From positions 761,811 to 825,810 of the forward strand of contig NZ_QVIO01000002.1 in NCBI RefSeq assembly GCF_003416895.1: a stretch of 64,000 nucleotides of DNA. Reading direction: 5' to 3'. How positions within the stretch are numbered: position 1 is the stretch's first letter; every line of letters begins with the position of its first letter. Positions 8,448-16,909 of this stretch are shown one piece after another. The stretch is from Duganella sp. BJB476 (GTDB taxonomy: Bacteria > Pseudomonadota > Gammaproteobacteria > Burkholderiales > Burkholderiaceae_D). The notes under the pieces were generated by a model. The model was not told where the DNA came from, did no database searches, and saw only the letters and a program-made list of their open reading frames with translations. The position numbers were made by a program, and so were the translations under genes.

Positions 8448-9350
8448 ATGGAAACTTCAGCGGCCGCAAAGCTACGCGTCGGCGCCTGGTGCGTCGATCC
8501 CTCCTTGGGCGAGATCGGCCGGGACGGCGACACCGTTCGGCTCGATCAGCGCACCATGCGCCTGTTGCTCTGCCTGGCTGGACGCCCGGGCCAGATCGTC
8601 AGCGCCGACGACCTGCTGAGCGAAGTCTGGCCGGGCGTCATCGTCACGCCGGATTCGGTGTACCAGGCGATTGCGTCGCTGCGCCGCGTGCTGGGCGACG
8701 ATCCCAAGCAGCCCGGCTACATCGTCACCGTGCCGCGCCAGGGTTACCGGCTGGTGGCGGAAGTGAGTCCGTGGAACGAACCGACAGCCATCCCGACTCC
8801 GCCCCGCCCTGCGCCGCCGTCCAACGCATCGCGCAGTCGCCTGGTTTTTCTGCTGACGGCATGCATCCCCATCGTGGTCGGCATCGTTTTCTGGCTGCAC
8901 AACACGCTGGCGAACGAGCCGCACCCGGCGGCTCACGCGGTGGCGGCGCAGCAATCCATCGCCGTGCTGCCGTTTGCGGATCTGACGGACGGCATGAGCA
9001 ACGAGACCTTTGCCGACGGCATGACCGAAGAACTCATCGGCAGGTTCAGCAAGATACCGGGCATGAAGGTGCCGGCGCCCAGCGCCACGTTTTTTTACAA
9101 GGATAAGCAGATGCCGGTCGCCGACATCGCCAGCAAGCTGGGCGTCGTCTACATTCTGGACGGTAGTGTGCGCAAATCCGGCAACACCTTGCGGGTCGCG
9201 GCGCGCTTGATGAAGGCCGACAACGGCTTCGTCATCTGGTCGGAAACCTATGACAAGCCGGTCGACGACCTGTTGATGGTGCAGGACGATATCGCCGACG
9301 CCGTCACCAAAGCATTGAAGGCGACCATCAGCCAGGGCGCAGGCGGCTGA
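8448..9350 (+). CDS. CadC-like membrane-anchored winged-helix regulator with TolB-N-like periplasmic domain
   Basis: A one-component transmembrane regulator of 300 residues. The N-terminal OmpR-type winged helix (about 10-105) has LLSEVWPGVIVTPDSVYQAI and IVTVPRQGYRLVAEV. One membrane helix is at about 132-151, and a periplasmic domain (about 168-295) resembles the FlgO/TolB-N module often found in adenylate-cyclase-type TPR proteins (AVLPFADLTDG, FADGMTEELIGRFSKI, YILDGSVRKSGNTLRV). Family members bind DNA from the membrane and sense an extracytoplasmic cue. It ends without the usual TPR tail, so the sensor is the single domain. Divergent from yceI with about 157 bases between. Confidence 0.85.
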   Translation: METSAAAKLRVGAWCVDPSLGEIGRDGDTVRLDQRTMRLLLCLAGRPGQIVSADDLLSEVWPGVIVTPDSVYQAIASLRRVLGDDPKQPGYIVTVPRQGYRLVAEVSPWNEPTAIPTPPRPAPPSNASRSRLVFLLTACIPIVVGIVFWLHNTLANEPHPAAHAVAAQQSIAVLPFADLTDGMSNETFADGMTEELIGRFSKIPGMKVPAPSATFFYKDKQMPVADIASKLGVVYILDGSVRKSGNTLRVAARLMKADNGFVIWSETYDKPVDDLLMVQDDIADAVTKALKATISQGAGG

Positions 9351-9351
9351 G

Positions 9352-10476
9352 CTACGCCGCCAATGGACGCAGGCCGATCTTCCCGGTAGCGAACTGGACT
9401 GCACGTCCCAACGGCGCCTCCACCCAGCGGAAGAACGCCGCGCCGGCTGCCAGGCTGGAGGCCCAGGCCAGCAGCATGCCCAGCCCCTGCCACGCCGGCC
9501 CGGCCGGGACGAAACGGCTGAACGCCGCGTTGACCAGCAGGCAGACCGGGAAGTGGATCAGGAACACCGAATACGAGATCCGTCCCAGGCCGTTGACGAT
9601 GCTCCAGGCGCGGCCGGTCGCCACCGTTTCAGCGCGGCCGAACAAGTACAGCAGGCAAGCGACCACCAGCGCCAGCGCGATGCGGCTGCGGAAGTCCAGG
9701 AACAAGGCGGCCGACACCGGCAACAACGCCATCGCCAGCAGCATCGCGACGGCGCCAGGCTTGCGGCAACGATCGCTGGCCCACCACGCCAGCATGCCCA
9801 AGCCATAGCTGCCGAAGAAATACGGCGCCCAGTTATCCCAGTCGGCATCGAGGTTGAAATGCAGCAGCGACAAGGTGACGCCCAAGGCCGTCAAGGCCGG
9901 CATCAGCCATAACATCCGGCGGCTGCCGGTCGCGCGGCCGGCCAGCCACAGCGCCAGGGCCGTGACTGCATACAATTGGAAATCGATGGCGACATACCAG
10001 GCGCCGGCGGACAGGGACGGGTAACCCAGCACGCCATGCATCAGCAGCGCGTGGGCGCTCAACTGGCTCAGGGTGGCCGGTGCGGAAACCGAACTGTGCA
10101 TCATCCAGTTGCCGGCCCAGGCGGAAGCGGCGGCGGCCAGCAAGGTGGCGGCCATGAACGGCGGCGCCAGCTTGGTGTAGCGACGCCAGATCGCCCCCAG
10201 CGGATCGGACAGCCCGGACTGGCCGGCAGGCGACAGCGATTTAGCCACCAGGAAGCCGCTGATGACGAGGAATACTTGCACGGCAATGCGCGCACTGCCG
10301 CTCAGCCAATCGATCAATGCCGGCAACAGCGGCCGCACGTGATCCGACATCGGCCCATAAAATGCCAAATGATGCAAAACAATTAACTGCGCTGCACCGG
10401 CTTTCAACAGATTAATCAAACCAAACTGCGGCTGGACCGCATCTTCCGCGCCAGCCCCTCCACTTGCTACATTCAT
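9352..10476 (-). CDS. Acyltransferase 3 family membrane protein (OafA/YrhL type)
   Basis: A 374-residue multipass membrane protein of the acyltransferase-3 family, which moves acyl groups onto sugars of cell-surface glycans. Family marks are the N-terminal LKAGAAQLIVLHHLAF with the conserved histidine, the following VQVFLVISGFLVAKSL, and around ten hydrophobic segments up to LGRISYSVFLIHFP near the end. It converges with the regulator at 8448, only 1 base apart, and no glycan gene cluster is adjacent. The acceptor is unknown. Confidence 0.88.
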   Translation of the reverse strand: MNVASGGAGAEDAVQPQFGLINLLKAGAAQLIVLHHLAFYGPMSDHVRPLLPALIDWLSGSARIAVQVFLVISGFLVAKSLSPAGQSGLSDPLGAIWRRYTKLAPPFMAATLLAAAASAWAGNWMMHSSVSAPATLSQLSAHALLMHGVLGYPSLSAGAWYVAIDFQLYAVTALALWLAGRATGSRRMLWLMPALTALGVTLSLLHFNLDADWDNWAPYFFGSYGLGMLAWWASDRCRKPGAVAMLLAMALLPVSAALFLDFRSRIALALVVACLLYLFGRAETVATGRAWSIVNGLGRISYSVFLIHFPVCLLVNAAFSRFVPAGPAWQGLGMLLAWASSLAAGAAFFRWVEAPLGRAVQFATGKIGLRPLAA

Positions 10477-10625
10477 CCCCGTCCCTAAACATCCAGCGTA
10501 TGCCGACCGGCCGCCATGATAGCCGAGGTTGGCAGCTTGATGGCGCCAGTTTGGTGAGAAAGTGTGTATTTCTATACAGCATCAACACTGTACTATCCGG
10601 CCATCTATTACACCAAGGGAGCAAA

Positions 10626-11726
10626 ATGTTATTCGTCTGGGGCAAACGGAGCTACGGCTCGGTACAAAACGTGGGCAATATCTCGGTCAAGACCGTCTTC
10701 GGCCATCTTTGGTACTTGCCGTTGTTCCCAAGGGCAAGCTACTACGTCGAGAGCAAGACCAAGGCCTGCTATGAACTCAACGGTTTGAACTGGCGCTCTG
10801 TCCTGTTCGGTTATCTGCGGGTCTGGTTGCCGGTCATGGTCGTCATCGCCTTGCTGGCTGCGCGCAACCCGGTCTCGGACAACTTCAGCCTGGTCAGTAT
10901 AGCCGTGGCGATGCTCGGTATCGGCGCGTTCATCGGCACCTACATCTACGACAAAAAGAACAGCGAACAAGACATCGTCAAGTTGCGCACCATGATGCAA
11001 CAACACTTTGGCGTTGCGATCGATCCATATGCGTGCCTCGCCAACCTGCAGCAGGAAATCGATAAAAAATCCCAGGCGGACTCCACGGAATCGTGGGACG
11101 CGCACTGGTACAAGAGCGCCATCAAAGACGCCTTTGCCAGCAAGCAAACGCTGCAACTGGCCTTGCTCCGGGCGCGCTGCGACCAGCAAGACCTGCCGCT
11201 CCAGCAATTGGTGTTGAATAAAGTCGCGCGCGCGGCCCGAGCGTCAGACTTTAGCCGTTCGCCGCATGGGCTGAGTTTTCCCGTACATCAGCGTCCGCCA
11301 CAGCCACTCCAGCGGGCCGAAACGGAAATGCCGCAGCCACCAGGCGCTCAGCACCATCTGCGCCACATACACGCCGATGCCGAGCAGGAACACCGGCGCG
11401 GCGCCGAGCTTGCCAAACTGGCCCAGCCCGTAGCCGAAGAAGATGCATCCGAAGATCAGGGATTGGGCGATGTAGTTGGTGAAGGCCATCCGGCCCAGCG
11501 GCGCGAAGCTACGCAGCCATCCGCGCTGCGTCAGCAAGATCACCGTCGCGGCATAGCCGGCGGCCAGCAGCGACTGGCCGACGCCGGTCGCCACGTCCTG
11601 GATGCACAACGCCGCGCCCCCTGCCACGCCGACCACCGCGATGCCGGTCCACAAGCGCCGGTGCTCGCCCGGCCGTTGCATGACGCCGGTGCGCCACGCG
11701 AGCGCGCCCAGCAGGAACAAGGCTAG
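10626..11726 (+). CDS. Unknown two-helix membrane protein; frame runs on into the antisense of the next gene
   Basis: The ATG at 10626 has GGGAG 6 bases upstream. The first about 206 residues look real: a small N-terminal domain (FVWGKRSYGSV, FGHLWYLPLFP, ASYYV), two membrane helices (about 61-79 and 87-107), and a soluble helical tail. I do not recognise the family. No stop occurs where the protein-like sequence ends near 11240; the frame stays open to 11726, and that last 480 bases is the complement of the DUF418 gene, giving low-complexity H/Q/R-rich residues. The natural stop may have been lost, or the real end is a frameshift near 11215-11240, where TGA is present in the next frame. The end coordinate is therefore uncertain. 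Confidence 0.6.
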   Translation: MLFVWGKRSYGSVQNVGNISVKTVFGHLWYLPLFPRASYYVESKTKACYELNGLNWRSVLFGYLRVWLPVMVVIALLAARNPVSDNFSLVSIAVAMLGIGAFIGTYIYDKKNSEQDIVKLRTMMQQHFGVAIDPYACLANLQQEIDKKSQADSTESWDAHWYKSAIKDAFASKQTLQLALLRARCDQQDLPLQQLVLNKVARAARASDFSRSPHGLSFPVHQRPPQPLQRAETEMPQPPGAQHHLRHIHADAEQEHRRGAELAKLAQPVAEEDASEDQGLGDVVGEGHPAQRREATQPSALRQQDHRRGIAGGQQRLADAGRHVLDAQRRAPCHADHRDAGPQAPVLARPLHDAGAPRERAQQEQG

Positions 11727-12362
11727 CGTCCTCGGGATCACATAGAGATGCAACGGCAATAGATAAGGCAACTCATTCATGCTAAAGCGGCAGATCTCGG
11801 CATAGCTGCCCGACGCATAAACCTGATCGGCCAGCGCGACATGCTGCTCAAACCACGCCGGATCCGGCCAAGGTATGCCGACCGGCACCACGCCGATGAA
11901 CAGGTAGAGCGCGAACATGCCGGCCGCCGCCACCGCCAGCGCCCAGGTCGGCGCCGCAAGCAAGGGCAGCACCAGCAGGCCGCCGAGCGCATACTCGGTC
12001 AGGATGTCACCGTTCCAGATCAGCAGCAGGTGCACCAGGCCGAACACCAGCAGCACGCCCAACCGCCGCGCCAGCCAGTAGAACGGCCGCCCGGTGCGGG
12101 ACAGGCGTTCGAACTGCACCGCCAGCCCCAGGCCGAACAGGAAGGAAAACACGGCGAAGGCCTTCATCTCGAAGCCGACGCGGACCAATCCTTCCACCAG
12201 TTTATCCAACACGCCCAAGCCAGGATCGGGTCCCAGGAACTGCTGGAATATCGACACCCGGAATTCCGACACCAGGTTCACCGACAGCACGCCGAACAGC
12301 GCAATGCCACGCAAGATATCGATGGCGTCTATACGTTCGCCCGTCATGTTCTTGTTCGTCAT
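11244..12362 (-). CDS. DUF418 family membrane protein (YeiB-like)
   Basis: A 372-residue multipass protein. The N-terminus RIDAIDILRGIALFGVLSVNL and the FAVFSFLFGLGLAVQFER segment are typical of YeiB/DUF418 proteins, which are distantly related to acyltransferase-3 and heparan N-acetyltransferase folds. The C-terminal half holds the DUF418 domain (LRSFAPLGRMAFTNYIAQSLIFG). The start overlaps the stop of the upstream helicase as TAATG on the minus strand, so translation is probably coupled. The substrate is unknown. A second DUF418 protein is at 15502. Confidence 0.9.
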   Translation of the reverse strand: MTNKNMTGERIDAIDILRGIALFGVLSVNLVSEFRVSIFQQFLGPDPGLGVLDKLVEGLVRVGFEMKAFAVFSFLFGLGLAVQFERLSRTGRPFYWLARRLGVLLVFGLVHLLLIWNGDILTEYALGGLLVLPLLAAPTWALAVAAAGMFALYLFIGVVPVGIPWPDPAWFEQHVALADQVYASGSYAEICRFSMNELPYLLPLHLYVIPRTLALFLLGALAWRTGVMQRPGEHRRLWTGIAVVGVAGGAALCIQDVATGVGQSLLAAGYAATVILLTQRGWLRSFAPLGRMAFTNYIAQSLIFGCIFFGYGLGQFGKLGAAPVFLLGIGVYVAQMVLSAWWLRHFRFGPLEWLWRTLMYGKTQPMRRTAKV

Positions 12363-14344
12363 TAGCGGCGGAACTTCTTCGGCTGGCGCTTGCGCAGGGC
12401 GGAATTCTGGTCCTGCAACATCGCGTCCACGCGCTCGGACGCCTGGCGCGACAGCAGCTGCGCCCGTTCCGTATCGGGGAAGAATTCCGGCTGCCGGTAG
12501 GCCAGCCACGCGTAGGCCGAATACAAGCGGCAGGCATCCTCCACCTCCTGCAGGGACATATAGTGCAGCGGACTCTGCTCCGCCTTGATCGGCGTGATTT
12601 TCTTGGCGGCCAGCGCCGTCGCCCAGTGTTCCCAAGCGCGCTGCAGGGACGGCACCTTGGACGAGATCGGCACCAGCGACAGCGCGAATTTCTCCGCCAC
12701 CGTCAGCTCCAGCGTATCGAGCCAGGCCGCGCGCTCGAACTGGTCTTCGGTGATGCGCGGATAAAAGAAGCCATCCGGCACATCGATGTTGTGCACGAAG
12801 CGCTTCAACAGCTTGGCCAGGCCATGCTCGTTGGTCACCGACGAAATCCGGTGCAGATGCTCCAGCGTCGGCGCCACGGCAAAGCCGGTGGTCTTCAGCG
12901 GCACCGGTTTTTCCCTCAGCAGCGAGCGCACCACGTTGTGGGTCTCGTTGTCGTAGCCGGCCACCAGGCCTTCCTCGTGCACGCCGAAGCGCCCTGCCCG
13001 GCCGGCGATCTGGCGCGCCAGCGCGGCCGGGATCTCTTCCTCTTCATAGCCGTTGTACTTGACCGAGGTGGTCATGACGATGCGCGCGATCGGCATGTTC
13101 AAGCCCATCGCGATCGCATCCGTGCCCACCACCACGTCGGCGGCGCCGTCGCGGAAACGCTGCGCCTGCGCGCGCCGCACCTCCGGCGACAGATTGCCGT
13201 AGACGGTGGCCACCGACAGGCCCAGCTCGGTCACCATGTCGCGCCACATCAGCACTTCGCGGCGCGAGAAGCAGATCACGGCGTCGCCGCGCCGCAGGTT
13301 GCTCAGCTTGCGCACGGCAGTCGGCTCCACCGACAACGGCCCTTTGCGCTTGAGCACATGGACTTCCAGCTCGCAGTCCAGCCGCGCCGCCAGCACCTCG
13401 ATGGCGCGCCGCGCTTCCGGCGCTCCCACCAGGTAGACCACTTGCGCCGGCGCGCCGCAGACGGCGGCGGTCCAGGCGGAGCCGCGGTCGCGGTCGGCCA
13501 GCATCTGGATTTCATCGATCACGGCCACGTCGACCGGCGTGCGGGTGTCGAGCATCTCGACGGTGCTGGCCACGTGGGTGGCGCCGGCCACCAGGCGGCG
13601 CTCTTCGCCCGTCACCAGGCTGACCGCCAGCGGCTTGCCGTGCGCTTCCATGGCTTGCAGGCGCTCGTAGTTTTCCAGCGCCAGCAGACGCAACGGCGCC
13701 AGGTAGACGCCGCTGGGCGCCTTGGCCAGCGCTTCGATGGCCTGATGGGTCTTGCCGGAATTGGTCGGCCCCAGCAGCGCGATGAAACGGCGCTTCATGC
13801 GCCGCGCCACGTCGAACGAGGCCGGATATTCGGCCAGGTTGATGCTCTGGCGCGTGCGTTCGGCGTGCTGTTCCTCCATGTCGCGCTCGACCGCGTGCTC
13901 CAGGCGCTGCCGGATGCGGTCGAACACGATGCCGGCCGGCTCGGAAATTTGCATGTCCGCCAGCGCACCGAGGAAGGGTTGGGCGTCCAGCCCGCAGTCG
14001 TCGCAGGCGTCCGCCATTTCCTGCACGAAGGCACTGACGTAGCCGCGCAGCTCGGCGCCGACGGCGTCGCTGGCGCGTTCCAGCAGCAGCTGGGAGCGGG
14101 CATCGACGTCCATCTTGCGCCATTTGGACGCTTTGGCCAGCACGCCCTGCGCCGGCACCAGATCGTAGGCGACCCGCAATCCTGCATAATCGACCACCCC
14201 GCTCAGGCGCAGGAACACGCGACCTTCCTGGCGCGCCAGCAACACGCCCTTGGCGCTCAGCCCGAGCTTGCGCATCAGGTCGTCGTCTTCCCCCTGGTCG
14301 CTGTCGGTGGCGTTGTGGTGCGGCGCGGGGGAGGAATTGCTCAT
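12362..14344 (-). CDS. Suv3-like DExH RNA helicase
   Basis: A 660-residue superfamily-2 helicase related to the mitochondrial degradosome helicase Suv3. It has a helical N-terminal region (1-180), Walker A GPTNSGKT at 192-199, DEIQ at 277-280 in place of DEAD, helicase C domain with VVVGTDAIAMGLNMPIARIV, and motif VI QIAGRAGRFG near 445-454. A Suv3 C-terminal module follows and the end is basic (QPKKF). Family members unwind RNA with 3'-5' polarity for degradation; here the partner nuclease is unknown. It is expressed with the DUF418 gene through a TAATG overlap. Start ATG at 14344. Confidence 0.9.
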   Translation of the reverse strand: MSNSSPAPHHNATDSDQGEDDDLMRKLGLSAKGVLLARQEGRVFLRLSGVVDYAGLRVAYDLVPAQGVLAKASKWRKMDVDARSQLLLERASDAVGAELRGYVSAFVQEMADACDDCGLDAQPFLGALADMQISEPAGIVFDRIRQRLEHAVERDMEEQHAERTRQSINLAEYPASFDVARRMKRRFIALLGPTNSGKTHQAIEALAKAPSGVYLAPLRLLALENYERLQAMEAHGKPLAVSLVTGEERRLVAGATHVASTVEMLDTRTPVDVAVIDEIQMLADRDRGSAWTAAVCGAPAQVVYLVGAPEARRAIEVLAARLDCELEVHVLKRKGPLSVEPTAVRKLSNLRRGDAVICFSRREVLMWRDMVTELGLSVATVYGNLSPEVRRAQAQRFRDGAADVVVGTDAIAMGLNMPIARIVMTTSVKYNGYEEEEIPAALARQIAGRAGRFGVHEEGLVAGYDNETHNVVRSLLREKPVPLKTTGFAVAPTLEHLHRISSVTNEHGLAKLLKRFVHNIDVPDGFFYPRITEDQFERAAWLDTLELTVAEKFALSLVPISSKVPSLQRAWEHWATALAAKKITPIKAEQSPLHYMSLQEVEDACRLYSAYAWLAYRQPEFFPDTERAQLLSRQASERVDAMLQDQNSALRKRQPKKFRR

Positions 14345-14482
14345 GTGGGATACTCGGCTAGGTGGGCAGGAATTTTAGCAGATCGTTACAGTTGGTGAGA
14401 AAGCTAGGCCGGCTCCCCACCTATAATCTTCCGCCTAGGCAATCAGCCTACAACAACAATTAGACTAAACAAAAGGGAAAAC

Positions 14483-14797
14483 ATGGGCATGGTATTCTGC
14501 CGCGGTTGCGGTAAAGAAATTCACGAAACAGCACCAACCTGTCCGCATTGCGGCGCGCCGCAACATTCCGCAGCCGCGTCCGGCTCGCGTTCGGAAAAAG
14601 ATTACGTCGTCACCGTACTGCTGTGCTTCTTCCTCGGCGTGTTGGGCGTGCATCGCTTCTACGTCGGCAAGATCGGTACCGGCATTTTAATGCTGTTCAC
14701 CTTCGGCGGCTTTGGTATCTGGGCCCTGATCGATTTTATTATGGTCGTCCTCGGCAATTTCACCGATAGCGATGGCCTGAAAATCAGCAACCGCTAA
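14483..14797 (+). CDS. TM2-domain protein with N-terminal zinc ribbon
   Basis: A 104-residue membrane protein. The N-terminus is a zinc ribbon with cysteines 6, 9, 20 and 23 (CRGC, CPHC). The TM2 domain follows: two helices joined by a short turn, with the characteristic FFLGVLGVHRFYVGKIGTG and WALIDFIMV. The function of bacterial TM2 proteins is not settled. AAGGG precedes the ATG. The gene stands alone, divergent from the helicase. Confidence 0.9.
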   Translation: MGMVFCRGCGKEIHETAPTCPHCGAPQHSAAASGSRSEKDYVVTVLLCFFLGVLGVHRFYVGKIGTGILMLFTFGGFGIWALIDFIMVVLGNFTDSDGLKISNR

Positions 14798-14872
14798 GCG
14801 CGTTTTTGTCTTTCCCCCGGATTTCTGGCACCATAGGCCGGTTTATACCGCCGCCGTGCCAGAAATCCCGCC

Positions 14873-15469
14873 ATGCCCTTCTCCCTCGCCTCCGCCGTTC
14901 ACCACGAATTGCTGATTAAAAAAAGCCGCTTTATTGCCTGCGTTCAGCCGATGACGGATAGGAACGCCGCGCAAAAAGTGGTGGCCGAATTATGGGCGCA
15001 ACATCCGGGCGCCGCTCACGTTTGCTGGGCATTATTAGCCGGCGGCCAATCAGCGGCAGTCGATGATGGAGAACCCAGTGGCACCGCCGGCCGCCCCATG
15101 CTCGATGTTTTACGCCACCAGGACCTCGAAGGGGTATTAGCCACCGTGGTCCGCTATTTCGGCGGCGTTAAATTAGGCGCCGGCGGACTGGTGCGCGCTT
15201 ATACCGACAGCGTAGCCCAGGCATTATTAAAGTCCGAGAAAATCGCGATTATCAAACTGCAATATCTGACCTGCACCGCTCCCTATGCGATGGAGGGCAT
15301 GGTAAGGCGCGAAATTGAATTGGCCGGCGCCACCCTCGATAATGTCGCCCATTCCGACCACGTGCAGTTCGAATTCAGCCTTCCCGATAGCACAGCCGCG
15401 CAACTGATCTACCGATTGAATGAGGCCGGGCACGGCCGCATTCAATGGATCGCTCCCGACGACGAATAA
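14873..15469 (+). CDS. IMPACT/YigZ family protein
   Basis: A 198-residue YigZ-type protein. The UPF0029/IMPACT domain (about 1-125) shows the signature VDDGEPSGTAGRPML and VVRYFGGVKLGAGGLVRAYTDS; a ferredoxin-like DUF1949 domain (about 135-198) ends it. The family is linked to translation control in eukaryotes and has no firm bacterial role. It converges with the DUF418 gene, 32 bases apart. Confidence 0.93.
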   Translation: MPFSLASAVHHELLIKKSRFIACVQPMTDRNAAQKVVAELWAQHPGAAHVCWALLAGGQSAAVDDGEPSGTAGRPMLDVLRHQDLEGVLATVVRYFGGVKLGAGGLVRAYTDSVAQALLKSEKIAIIKLQYLTCTAPYAMEGMVRREIELAGATLDNVAHSDHVQFEFSLPDSTAAQLIYRLNEAGHGRIQWIAPDDE

Positions 15470-15501
15470 GGCCTTGAATGGCCGTCGCCGCAGGTCGTCC
15501 T

Positions 15502-16707
15502 TCACAAGCTGTTTTTTGGTATATTCGCGCCAATATTTGGCACGACCTCACTATGAGAGCCGATCCAAGTGGCTTTGTGCCACAGTGTTTCAAGCGGCCC
15601 CTGCTTGTGACGGCCCAACCACCACACGCTGAACTGCCTTTGCAGCAGCGCCAGCGACAGTCCTATCGCCAGCGCGAAACTGGCGCCGGTGTATTGATAC
15701 ATCCCCAAGCCAAAACCATAATAAATCGACGTGCCGACGATAGATTGCACCACATAACTGGTCAAACTCATGCGGCCCAGCGGCGAGAATATTCCCAGCC
15801 ACTTGCCGGAATAAGACAGCAGCGTAAAGCCGGACACCAGCACCACCGTGAAGGCGACGTTCGACCATGAAGTAACCATTACCAATAACGGTCGGCGTAC
15901 CGCCGCGCCAATATGCCAGGCATCGGGGAAGGTTTTCAACAGATACAACGGGATAAATGCCAGCACGGCAATCAGCAATGTTTTACGCCAGAATATCCGG
16001 TTTGATTCGGATTGAATAAACAGTGATAAACGGCCGGCCAACATGCCCAACATGAATAACGCCGGTATCTGGAATACGCGGCCGTTCTCCCAACTCCAGC
16101 GGATGACGCCGATTTTCCCGTTGGTTAAATTCCCCTGCCATACGTCAAATGCCGAACCATGCGCCATATATTTTTCGGCGCGGCCGAAATATGCCCAGGA
16201 AGCGGGATCGGCGAGTTTTTCGTCGGGATTAGGCAAGGCCAGGAAGAATTCCACCCATGCATGCGGCAACAGCAATAAGAACACCGCAATGCCCAATACC
16301 ACGCCATTGCGCCAACGCGCCACCGGGATCAGGGCCAATCCCAGCACGGCGTAAATACTGAGTATATCGCCGTGGTAAAACATGGAATTGAAAAGGCCGA
16401 AACCCAGTAACAACACCATGCGCCAGGCAAAACGGGCGCGGAAGTCCTGTCCACGCAAGAAGCGGTTGTGATCCTGGATGTAGAACGTCATTCCAAACAG
16501 TAGCGCGAAGATCGCGTAAGACTTGCCGCCGAACAGGAAAAACAGGCTATCCCAGATCATTTTATCCACCGCCATCAGCCAGGGCGGCAATCCGGACGGG
16601 GAAAAGTAGAAATCGAAGTGTTCGATATTGTGCAGAAGCATGATCGAGACGATGGCAAAGCCACGCAAGGCATCGATCACATCCAGACGGGAAGAGTTGG
16701 CGTTCAT
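15502..16707 (-). CDS. DUF418 family membrane protein, second copy
   Basis: A 401-residue multipass protein of the YeiB/DUF418 group, beginning RLDVIDALRGFAIVSIML and continuing with GGKSYAIFALLFGMTF, DILSIYAVLGLALI and, in the C-terminal DUF418 part, FSPLGRMSLTSYVVQSI. It is a distant paralog of the protein at 11244 and differs in its longer loops. It is divergent from the chemoreceptor at 16910. Substrate unknown. Confidence 0.9.
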   Translation of the reverse strand: MNANSSRLDVIDALRGFAIVSIMLLHNIEHFDFYFSPSGLPPWLMAVDKMIWDSLFFLFGGKSYAIFALLFGMTFYIQDHNRFLRGQDFRARFAWRMVLLLGFGLFNSMFYHGDILSIYAVLGLALIPVARWRNGVVLGIAVFLLLLPHAWVEFFLALPNPDEKLADPASWAYFGRAEKYMAHGSAFDVWQGNLTNGKIGVIRWSWENGRVFQIPALFMLGMLAGRLSLFIQSESNRIFWRKTLLIAVLAFIPLYLLKTFPDAWHIGAAVRRPLLVMVTSWSNVAFTVVLVSGFTLLSYSGKWLGIFSPLGRMSLTSYVVQSIVGTSIYYGFGLGMYQYTGASFALAIGLSLALLQRQFSVWWLGRHKQGPLETLWHKATWIGSHSEVVPNIGANIPKNSL

Positions 16708-16909
16708 GGGATTCCATCAACCTTGGCAAAGTGAACAGAATGCCAAGTGTAGAGTGGAATCGCTCCCAGTGGAACATCGCCCGGGAAATTTTCAGCCGAG
16801 CTATACGGCCGAGATGCGGCACACAGTCGATTTATTGCAACGCAACAAATCTTAATGTATATTCACGGCCCGCAAACCAGAGCGCGGCCGACCGCCCCAC
16901 GAATCACCT

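Noticed and set aside
12563..14398. A 611-codon open frame opposite the Suv3-like helicase
   Set aside because: Antisense shadow; low-complexity His/Gln/Arg composition, while the minus strand holds clear helicase motifs.
14830..14850. TGGCAC at 14830 and 15540 as further sigma-54 sites
   Set aside because: Neither is followed by TTGC at the correct 5-base spacing; the GG/GC pair is missing.
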